A stretch of 9,222 nucleotides of DNA from positions 1 through 9,222 of the forward strand of contig JAEDGN010000080.1 in the NCBI GenBank assembly GCA_016297495.1, given 5' to 3'. Both the position numbers and the translations under genes were made by a program. The notes beneath the pieces are model-generated. The model saw nothing but the letters and a program-made list of their open reading frames with translations, ran no database searches and was not told the DNA's origin. The DNA is from Coprococcus sp. GTDB lineage: Bacteria; Bacillota; Clostridia; Lachnospirales; Lachnospiraceae. Positions 1 through 5,519 of the stretch are shown one piece after another (positions within the stretch are counted from its first letter, which is position 1; each line of letters starts with the position of its first letter).

Positions 1-482
1 GTGTGTTGGAGATAGGTACAGCTGTTGGTTATTCAGCCATATTGATGAGTGAATGCCTGGAACCGGGCGCAACCATAACGACTGTGGAAAAATACGAAAA
101 AAGGATTCCGACTGCCCGTTCTAATATCAAGCGTGCCGGAAAAGAAGATCGTATTACTCTGATCGAGGGTGATGCCATGGAAGTGATGGCAGGTCTGGAA
201 CCGGGATATGATTTTATATTTATGGATGCGGCAAAGGGACAATATGTTCATTTCCTGCCGGAGGTGCTCCGTCTTCTGAAAAAAGGCGGGCTTCTTGTAT
301 CGGATAATGTACTGCAGGATGGAGATATTGTGGAATCGCGCTTTGCAGTGACAAGGCGCAATAGAACGATTCACAGCCGGATGAGGGATTATCTGTGGCA
401 GCTGAAGCATATGGAAGCATTTGAAACAGCGGTTCTGACGGTGGGTGATGGTGTGACCATCAGTACAAAATTGACGGAATAA
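1..482 (+). CDS. trmR: O-methyltransferase, TrmR/YrrM type, 5' end missing
   Basis: This is the C-terminal part of a class I SAM-dependent O-methyltransferase of the PF01596 type. The reading frame enters at the left edge, so the GTG at 3 is an internal Val codon and not a start. Full-length relatives are a little over 200 residues, so roughly 50-60 N-terminal residues are missing. SAM-binding motif I is visible at once (LEIGTAVGYSA). It is followed by the acidic/metal-site motif FMDAAKG (Asp codon at 225) and SDNVLQDG (Asp-Asn from 303). The U32 gene follows after 12 nt, the same pairing as B. subtilis yrrM with yrrN/yrrO. In that system YrrM (TrmR) methylates 5-hydroxyuridine-34 of tRNA to 5-methoxyuridine. 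The family is certain; the tRNA substrate is inferred from the neighbour. A generic small-molecule O-methyltransferase is the alternative. Confidence 0.82.
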   Translation, partial: VLEIGTAVGYSAILMSECLEPGATITTVEKYEKRIPTARSNIKRAGKEDRITLIEGDAMEVMAGLEPGYDFIFMDAAKGQYVHFLPEVLRLLKKGGLLVSDNVLQDGDIVESRFAVTRRNRTIHSRMRDYLWQLKHMEAFETAVLTVGDGVTISTKLTE

Positions 483-494
483 AAGGAGAATAAA

Positions 495-1736
495 GTGACA
501 ATGAGAATACCTGAATTATTAGTACCGGCCAGCAGTCTGGAGGTATTGAAAACGGCAGTGGTTTTTGGGGCCGATGCTGTCTATATTGGCGGAGAAGTTT
601 TCAGCTTGAGAGCGAAATCCAAGAATTTTTCTCTGGAAGATATGAGGGAAGGTATAGCCTTTGCCCATGCGCATCAGGTGAAAGTATATGTGACAGCCAA
701 TATACTTGCTCATAACGGAGATCTGGAGGGTGTCAGAGAGTATTTCAGAGAACTGAAGGATATCCGGCCCGATGCGTTGATTATATCCGATCCCGGTGTA
801 TTTGACATTGCCAGAGAAATTGTGCCGGAAATCGATATCCATATCAGTACTCAGGCTAATAATACAAATTATGGAACCTATCATTTCTGGTATCATCAGG
901 GAGCAAAAAGAGTGGTGACAGCCAGAGAACTGTCCATGGCAGAGATTAAGGATATCAGAGCCCATATACCGGAAGATATGGAGATTGAAACATTTATCCA
1001 TGGCGCCATGTGCATCTCCTATTCAGGACGCTGTCTTCTGAGTAATTATTTCACCGGCAGAGATGCCAATCAGGGAGCCTGTACCCATCCGTGCCGCTGG
1101 AAATACGCGGTCATGGAGGAAACACGACCTGGTGAGTATCTTCCGGTTTATGAGAATGAGCGTGGGACTTATATTTTTAATTCCAGAGATTTATGTATGA
1201 TTGAGCATATACCGGAGTTGATAGATGCCGGGATTGACAGTTTCAAAATTGAAGGTCGTATGAAAACGGCATTGTATGTGGCGGTAGTGGCGAGAACCTA
1301 TAGAAAGGCCATTGATGATTATCTGAAGGATGAGAGCCTGTACAGAGAGAATCTGCCATATTACCGTGAACAGATTGCAAAATGTACTTACCGTCAGTTT
1401 ACTACAGGATTTTTCTTTGGAAAGCCTTCGGAGGAAGCACAGATCTATGACAGTAATACCTATGTCAAAGAATATACGTATCTGGGCATTATCCATGGAC
1501 AGAATAAAGAGGGGCTGTACGGGCTTGAACAGCGTAATAAGTTTTCTGTCGGTGAGATGATTGAAGTCATGAAACCGGATGGAAGGGATATTCCGGTGAC
1601 GGTCAGGAGAATCTGTAATGAAGAAGGCAGCGATATGGAAAGCTGCCCGCATCCAAAACAGAAAATATATATTGATCTGGGTATTGAACTGGAAGACCAG
1701 GATCTTCTGAGAAGATGTGAAACTGCAGAAGGCTGA
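495..1736 (+). CDS. trhP: U32 family tRNA U34 hydroxylation protein (TrhP/YrrO-like)
   Basis: This 413-residue protein is annotated historically as a collagenase-like U32 peptidase. Characterised relatives (E. coli TrhP/YegQ, B. subtilis YrrN/YrrO) instead carry out prephenate-dependent formation of 5-hydroxyuridine at tRNA position 34. The N-terminus (PELLVPASSLEVLKTAV) begins the TIM-barrel-like U32 domain. The U32 signature ETFIHGAMCISYSGRC is present with Cys173 and Cys180, followed by Cys196, Cys200 and Cys234, suitable for an Fe-S cluster. The C-terminal ~90 residues look like the extra beta-barrel domain of the longer YrrO form. An AAGGAG site at 483-488 lies 6 nt before the GTG at 495 and 12 nt before the ATG at 501. 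I chose GTG on spacing; ATG501 would remove only two residues. It probably forms an operon with the upstream methyltransferase. Only one U32 gene is seen here, whereas B. subtilis has two in tandem. Confidence 0.85.
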   Translation: MTMRIPELLVPASSLEVLKTAVVFGADAVYIGGEVFSLRAKSKNFSLEDMREGIAFAHAHQVKVYVTANILAHNGDLEGVREYFRELKDIRPDALIISDPGVFDIAREIVPEIDIHISTQANNTNYGTYHFWYHQGAKRVVTARELSMAEIKDIRAHIPEDMEIETFIHGAMCISYSGRCLLSNYFTGRDANQGACTHPCRWKYAVMEETRPGEYLPVYENERGTYIFNSRDLCMIEHIPELIDAGIDSFKIEGRMKTALYVAVVARTYRKAIDDYLKDESLYRENLPYYREQIAKCTYRQFTTGFFFGKPSEEAQIYDSNTYVKEYTYLGIIHGQNKEGLYGLEQRNKFSVGEMIEVMKPDGRDIPVTVRRICNEEGSDMESCPHPKQKIYIDLGIELEDQDLLRRCETAEG

Positions 1737-1762
1737 TAGCCGGATATGATTCACAATATATG

Positions 1763-2383
1763 TTAGTGGAGATGGGTTTTTAGTTTCTGCAGAGCTTTTT
1801 TTTCGATTCGGGAGACATAGCTGCGGGAGATGCCCAGCTGCGCGGCCAGTTCACGCTGGGTGGTTTCTTTATGGCCATACAGTCCGTAACGTTTTACAAT
1901 GACCTGATATTCCCGGGGAGTCAAAACCTTTGGAAGAATGACGGCCAGCTGTTTGAGATAACGTCTGCGTTCCATCTGTTCCACCACATCATCCTTAGAG
2001 TACTCGATGATATTGAAAAGGTTGATTTCATTACCTTCCTTATCAGTACCGATGGGATCATAAAGCGAAACTTCACGGGCAAGTTTTCTGTCTCCCCGCA
2101 TGAGCATAAGCAGTTCATTATCGATGCAGCGGGCGGCATAGGTGGCAAGGCGGCTGCCTTTGTCAAAATTATAAGTATTGACAGCTTTGACCAGGCCGAT
2201 AATCCCAACGGAGATCAGTTCATCCGTTTCACGGCCTGAGCCTGTATATTTTTTTACAATATGGGCAACGAGACGGAGATTTCTCTCGATAAGAATGTTT
2301 TTGGCATTGGTATCACCGTTTTTATATTGTTCCAGATAGCAGGCTTCCTGTGGAGCGGTGAGGGGTTTCGGGAATGATTGCAT
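1763..2383 (-). CDS. sigK: Sporulation sigma factor SigK without pro-sequence
   Basis: This 206-residue sigma-70 family protein directs late mother-cell transcription during sporulation. Region 2 spans about residues 30-100 (NLRLVAHIVKKY, ELISVGIIGLVKA, LATYAARCIDNE). The linker has SLYDPIGTDKEGNEI, very close to the B. subtilis SigK/SigE form. Region 4 holds the helix-turn-helix TQRELAAQLGISRSYVSRIE near the C-terminus. The protein starts at the point where mature B. subtilis SigK begins (FPKPL here, FPQPL there). An AAAGGAG site lies 7 nt before the ATG, and upstream in-frame codons run into a TAA with no hydrophobic leader. It therefore lacks the pro-sequence that SpoIVFB removes in Bacillus, as in C. 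difficile. The gene is continuous, with no skin-type insertion. It is convergent with the U32 gene (26-nt gap) and divergent from yqeG. SigE is the alternative, but SigE also normally has a pro-sequence. Confidence 0.9.
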   Translation of the reverse strand: MQSFPKPLTAPQEACYLEQYKNGDTNAKNILIERNLRLVAHIVKKYTGSGRETDELISVGIIGLVKAVNTYNFDKGSRLATYAARCIDNELLMLMRGDRKLAREVSLYDPIGTDKEGNEINLFNIIEYSKDDVVEQMERRRYLKQLAVILPKVLTPREYQVIVKRYGLYGHKETTQRELAAQLGISRSYVSRIEKKALQKLKTHLH

Positions 2384-2412
2384 GGGAGCGCTCCTTTGGC
2401 TGGCTTTCTCTT

Positions 2413-2440
2413 TATTTTATGCGAAGTCCCTGAAATAGTG
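2413..2440 (-). promoter_or_regulatory. Candidate SigK/SigE-type promoter of sigK
   Basis: Read on the minus strand, CACT (2437-2440) is followed by GCATAAAATA (2413-2422), with exactly 16 nt between AC and CATA. The known SigK consensus is AC, about 16 nt, then CATAnnnTA; SigE uses a similar CATA-type -10 element. Predicted transcription would start about 15 nt before the sigK ribosome binding site. This is a pattern match only. The -35 element is short and therefore weak evidence. Confidence 0.4.
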
Positions 2441-2484
2441 CTTTTCCCTGAATAATAAGTTACATAAACATAAAGGAGACAATT

Positions 2485-2988
2485 ATGTTCGAGCAATTTT
2501 ATCCGGACGAATGGCTGGATTCAGCCTATGTCATTGATTATGAAGGACTCTATGAACAGGGGGTCAGAGGACTGATTTTTGATATTGATAATACCCTGGT
2601 GCCCCATGGGGCGCCTGCCGATGACAGAGCGACTGCTCTTTTTGCAAGGCTTAAAAAAATCGGTTTTTCATGTTGTTTATTGTCAAATAATAAAGAACCG
2701 AGGGTAAAAATGTTCAACGAGAAAATCGGCGTGTTTTATATATTTAAAGGGGGAAAGCCGGGACGAAGGGGATATGAGCAGGCCATGAAAATGATGGGCA
2801 CAGACCACGGTAATACGGTATTTATCGGAGACCAGCTTTTTACGGATGTATGGGGAGCAAAAAGAGTCGGAATAAGAAATATCCTTGTGAAACCCATTGA
2901 CCCGAAAGAAGAAATACAAATTGTTCTTAAACGGCGTCTGGAATGGATTGTACTCTGTTTTTACAAAAAACAGCGAAAAAATAGTTGA
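2485..2988 (+). CDS. yqeG: YqeG family HAD-IIIA phosphatase
   Basis: This 167-residue protein belongs to the HAD superfamily, YqeG (HAD-IIIA) group. Motif I is FDIDNTLVP, with nucleophile Asp33 and acid/base Asp35. Motif II is LLSNN (Ser67). The motif III lysine is probably Lys91 (GGKPG). Motif IV is GDQLFTD with Asp116 and Asp121. There is no cap domain, as usual for this group, and no signal peptide. An AAAGGAG site at 2472-2478 lies 6 nt before the ATG. The physiological substrate of YqeG is not established. In other Firmicutes it often sits near yqeH and aroE, but here the gene after it is efp. The C-terminal tail (about residues 150-167) is very basic. Family assignment is secure; function beyond phosphohydrolase is open. 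Confidence 0.92.
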   Translation: MFEQFYPDEWLDSAYVIDYEGLYEQGVRGLIFDIDNTLVPHGAPADDRATALFARLKKIGFSCCLLSNNKEPRVKMFNEKIGVFYIFKGGKPGRRGYEQAMKMMGTDHGNTVFIGDQLFTDVWGAKRVGIRNILVKPIDPKEEIQIVLKRRLEWIVLCFYKKQRKNS

Positions 2989-3013
2989 AAAAAAACATAT
3001 TATTTTATATACT
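2985..3013 (+). promoter_or_regulatory. SigA-type promoter of efp
   Basis: TTGAAA at 2985-2990, a 17-nt spacer, then TATACT at 3008-3013. Each box differs from consensus at one position. The -35 box overlaps the yqeG stop codon (TGA at 2986-2988). This allows efp to be transcribed independently of yqeG. A second TATAAT at 3017-3022 is less well spaced. Confidence 0.65.
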
Positions 3014-3046
3014 ATATATAATTGAGTATTAAGGAGGATATATAGA

Positions 3047-3610
3047 ATGGCTACAATTACTGCAGGTGATTTTAGAAATGGTGTAACATTCGAATACGAT
3101 AATGACGTATGTCAGGTTATCGAATTCCAGCATGTGAAGCCAGGTAAGGGCGCTGCGTTTGTAAGAACAAAATATAAGAGAATTATGAACGGCGGCATCA
3201 GAGAGGAGTCTTTCAACCCTACAGCCAAGTTTGAAACAGCCTATATTGAGAGAAAAGAAGTACAGTACCTGTATGATGATGGTGAAGCCTACAACTTTAT
3301 GGATCAGGAGACATTTGATCAGTTTGCAATGCCTCATGAAGAAGTTGAAGATAGAATGAAGTTTGTAAAGGAAGAGATGACAGTTAAGATCATGTCATAC
3401 AAAGGCAAAATATTTGATCTTGAGCCGCCTCTTTTTGTTGAACTTGAAGTGACTGAAACAGAACCAGGGTTCAAGGGCAATACTTCAACAGGCGCAACAA
3501 AGCCATGTATAGTGGAAACAGGTGCTCAGATCAACGTACCGCTTTTTGTTGAGATTGGTGACAGAATTCAGATTGATACCAGAACAGGCGAATATCTGAA
3601 GAGAGTGTAA
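3047..3610 (+). CDS. efp: Elongation factor P
   Basis: This 187-residue EF-P binds between the P and E sites of the ribosome and promotes peptide-bond formation at polyproline stretches. All three beta-barrel domains are present. The KOW-like N-terminal domain (about 1-65) carries the tip loop HVKPGKGAAFVR with Lys34. That lysine corresponds to the post-translationally modified E. coli Lys34 and B. subtilis Lys32. The middle domain runs from about 66 to 128. The C-terminal OB domain (about 129-187) carries the signature region GFKGNTSTGATKPCIVETG. The HVKPGKGAAFVR loop matches the Bacillus type more closely than the E. coli type, so a Bacillus-like lysine modification is plausible but not shown. 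AAGGAGG at 3031-3037 lies 9 nt before the ATG. The gene has its own promoter and a downstream terminator. Confidence 0.98.
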   Translation: MATITAGDFRNGVTFEYDNDVCQVIEFQHVKPGKGAAFVRTKYKRIMNGGIREESFNPTAKFETAYIERKEVQYLYDDGEAYNFMDQETFDQFAMPHEEVEDRMKFVKEEMTVKIMSYKGKIFDLEPPLFVELEVTETEPGFKGNTSTGATKPCIVETGAQINVPLFVEIGDRIQIDTRTGEYLKRV

Positions 3611-3651
3611 TTGAACATTTTGCTGTTTAGGCTGATGAATAGTCAGATATG

Positions 3652-3674
3652 GGGCTGCCGCCATGCGGCAGCCC
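3652..3674 (+). terminator. Intrinsic terminator after efp
   Basis: A perfect 10-bp GC-rich stem (GGGCTGCCGC at 3652-3661 and its complement at 3665-3674) closes a 3-nt CAT loop, 41 nt after the efp stop. The tract that follows is only TGTTTC, so the T-run is weak, but the stem is strong. Confidence 0.75.
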
Positions 3675-3714
3675 TGTTTCGTATGAAGAAACAGAGCTGG
3701 AGATTATAAGCTAA

Positions 3715-3743
3715 TTGCAATAAAAGATTATATGGCATATAAT
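3715..3743 (+). promoter_or_regulatory. SigA-type promoter of glmM
   Basis: TTGCAA at 3715-3720, a 17-nt spacer, then a perfect TATAAT at 3738-3743. It lies 48 nt before the glmM start and after the efp terminator, so glmM is likely a separate transcription unit. Confidence 0.7.
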
Positions 3744-3791
3744 AAACATATGGTATTATACAGCAGGATGTTTAAGTAAAGGAGACATAGA

Positions 3792-5150
3792 ATGGGTAAA
3801 TATTTTGGAACAGATGGATTCAGAGGTGAAGCCAATAAACAGCTGACAGTGAATCATGCTTTTGAAGTGGGACGTTTTATAGGATGGTATTATGGTGCCA
3901 GACAGAATAAATCCTGTAAGGTTGTCATCGGCAAGGATACAAGAAGAAGCAGCTATATGTTTGAATATGCGCTGGTGGCAGGGTTGACAGCCTCCGGAGC
4001 AGATGCCTATCTGCTTCATGTAACGACAACACCGAGTGTGGCTTATGTAGTTCGAACAGAGGAGGATTTTGACTGTGGTATAATGATTTCTGCAAGTCAT
4101 AATCCATTCTATGATAATGGAATAAAACTGATCAATGACCGCGGTGAGAAGATGACAGAGGATGTCATTGCGGAGGTGGAAGCCTATCTTGACGGCAAAA
4201 TGGGTGAACTGCCTCTGGCTTTGGGTAAGAAGATAGGCTGTACTGTTGATTATGCAGCCGGAAGAAATCGTTATATTGGCTATCTGATCTCGTTGGCAAC
4301 CCGTTCCTACAGAGGCATGCGGGTGGGACTGGACTGTGCCAACGGCAGTTCATGGATGATTGCCAAGAGCGTATTTGATGCATTGGGCGCTAAAACTTAT
4401 GTCATCAACAATCATCCGGATGGATTTAATATTAATACGGATTGTGGTTCTACACATATTCAGGTGCTGCAGCAGTTTGTCAGGGATAAACAGCTGGATG
4501 TTGGTTTTGCTTTCGATGGAGATGCAGACCGGTGTATTGCTGTAGACGAAAAGGGAAATGTGATCGACGGTGACCTGATTCTGTACATCTGTGGCCGATA
4601 TATGAAAGATCGCGGCAAATTGCGTAATAATACAGTTGTCACCACAGTTATGTCCAATTTTGGCCTTTATAAAGCTTTCGATAAGGCCGGGATTGATTAT
4701 GAAAAAACAGATGTTGGTGATAAATATGTTTATGAAAATATGCAGCAGAATGGACATCGCATCGGCGGTGAACAATCCGGACATATTATATTCAGTAAAT
4801 ATGCATCAACAGGAGATGGTATTCTGACAGCTATCAAGATGATGGAAGTCATCCTGGAGGAAAAGCAGCCTCTCAGCAAGCTGGCAGAACCGGTGAAGAT
4901 TTATCCTCAGCTCCTGAAAAATGTCCGTGTCAGAGATAAGAAAACAGCAAGAGAAGATCCTGATGTAGTGGCAGCCGTCAATGCTGTAGCTGAGAAACTT
5001 GGCAGCGAAGGCCGTATACTTGTCAGAGAAAGCGGAACAGAACCCGTAATACGCGTCATGGTAGAAGCAGCAGACGATGCCACCTGTGAGAAATACGTAT
5101 CTGAAGTCATCGATGTCATCTACCAGAAAGGCCACGCCGTCGCCCAGTAA
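3792..5150 (+). CDS. glmM: Phosphoglucosamine mutase
   Basis: This 452-residue alpha-D-phosphohexomutase most likely converts glucosamine-6-phosphate to glucosamine-1-phosphate for UDP-GlcNAc and peptidoglycan synthesis in the cytoplasm. The N-terminus is GKYFGTDGFRGEAN. The phosphoserine loop MISASHNP places the catalytic Ser at 102. The metal-binding loop FDGDADR gives Asp242, Asp244 and Asp246. The sugar-specificity loop GGEQSGH (325-331) is the GlmM form, unlike GEMSG in phosphomannomutases. The phosphate-binding loop is RESGTEP (412-418). Length matches the family (about 445-455). AAAGGAG at 3778-3784 lies 7 nt before the ATG. Firmicute glmM usually follows cdaA and ybbR; here it stands alone, so a second paralog elsewhere is possible. 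Phosphomannomutase/phosphoglucomutase is a less likely alternative. Confidence 0.9.
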   Translation: MGKYFGTDGFRGEANKQLTVNHAFEVGRFIGWYYGARQNKSCKVVIGKDTRRSSYMFEYALVAGLTASGADAYLLHVTTTPSVAYVVRTEEDFDCGIMISASHNPFYDNGIKLINDRGEKMTEDVIAEVEAYLDGKMGELPLALGKKIGCTVDYAAGRNRYIGYLISLATRSYRGMRVGLDCANGSSWMIAKSVFDALGAKTYVINNHPDGFNINTDCGSTHIQVLQQFVRDKQLDVGFAFDGDADRCIAVDEKGNVIDGDLILYICGRYMKDRGKLRNNTVVTTVMSNFGLYKAFDKAGIDYEKTDVGDKYVYENMQQNGHRIGGEQSGHIIFSKYASTGDGILTAIKMMEVILEEKQPLSKLAEPVKIYPQLLKNVRVRDKKTAREDPDVVAAVNAVAEKLGSEGRILVRESGTEPVIRVMVEAADDATCEKYVSEVIDVIYQKGHAVAQ

Positions 5151-5240
5151 AAAATAGAGTTCGCTCACAGCAGTTCAGCCTTCTGGTCTTCTGAGGCACA
5201 GTACGAACAGTTTCTACCTTCAAACACGCTTTCGCTCGGA

Positions 5241-5306
5241 GAAAAACGCAGCGGTACTAAGGATTTTTCTGCACGCATTTGAAAAATCCAAGTACCGGCG
5301 TTTTTC
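5241..5306. repeat. Long imperfect hairpin 1
   Basis: The arms pair in three blocks: GAAAAACGC (5241-5249) with 5298-5306, CGGTACT (5252-5258) with 5291-5297, and GGATTTTTC (5261-5269) with 5281-5289. This gives 25 bp in total, with small bulges at 5250-5251, 5259-5260 and 5290. The loop is 11 nt (5270-5280). Either strand ends the stem with a run of five T, so it may act as a bidirectional terminator. It starts 90 nt after the glmM stop. Confidence 0.7.
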
Positions 5307-5371
5307 AAACGGTTTTCAGGCAGAAAACTGCCGTAACTGTGCTGTCAGATAAACATGAGCAGAACTGCTGT

Positions 5372-5487
5372 GTTCGCTCCGAAAAAAGAGAAACGCATAC
5401 CTTCCAGGGAACGATTTGCGATGAAGACAGTTCGTTCCGAAAAAACAGATATGGGTATCTTCCAGAAAACGATTTGCGATGAGCATG
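5372..5487. repeat. Tandem duplication of a 58-nt unit
   Basis: Unit 1 is 5372-5429 and unit 2 is 5430-5487. By hand alignment without gaps about 45 of 58 positions agree. The best-kept core is CGATTTGCGATGA (5412-5424 and 5470-5482). Differences cluster at unit positions 17-29 and at the last five bases. Unit 2 contains the left arm of hairpin 2. Confidence 0.75.
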
Positions 5488-5515
5488 TTTTCGGAAGATA
5501 CCCATATCTGTTTTT
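5441..5515. terminator. Long hairpin 2, probable bidirectional terminator for glmM and rqcH
   Basis: A perfect 23-bp stem (5441-5463 with 5493-5515) extends inward past a single unpaired A (5464) by six more pairs (GAAAAC 5465-5470 with GTTTTC 5487-5492). The loop is 16 nt. The plus strand ends in TTTTT (5511-5515). The minus strand ends in a run of T opposite 5440-5445. The stem starts only 4 nt beyond the rqcH stop codon, so it is well placed to terminate rqcH and to block read-through from glmM. The stem is much longer than in a normal intrinsic terminator. Confidence 0.7.
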
Positions 5516-5519
5516 GAGG

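Larger units (their letters stand above)
5151..5519. other. Repeat-rich non-coding spacer between convergent genes
   Basis: About 370 nt separate the glmM stop from the rqcH stop, and I see no credible gene here. The 60-70-codon open frames on both strands lack ribosome binding sites. They also run through a 58-nt duplication whose period is not a multiple of three. The stretch holds two long hairpins, the tandem duplication and a recurring heptamer TTCGCTC at 5160, 5231 and 5373 (TTCGTTC at 5431). An 11-bp inverted pair is also present (CACAGCAGTTC at 5166-5176, complement at 5362-5372). This density suggests a palindromic interspersed repeat or miniature-element remnant. Confidence 0.6.

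Noticed and set aside
3..5. GTG at the left edge as a true start of the methyltransferase
   Set aside because: SAM motif I begins at the second codon, so the N-terminal helices of the family would be missing; the gene is cut by the window edge.
1719..1800. Possible terminator for the U32 gene, pairing CTGCAGAA (1721-1728) with TTCTGCAG before a T-run inside sigK
   Set aside because: Only 8 bp around a palindromic CTGCAG with a loop of more than 50 nt; the T-run lies in sigK coding sequence. Not convincing.
2385..2394. Perfect palindrome GGAGCGCTCC overlapping the sigK ribosome binding site
   Set aside because: The palindrome leaves no loop, so a stable intramolecular hairpin hiding the site is unlikely. 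Probably chance complement of the binding site with the adjacent CTCC.
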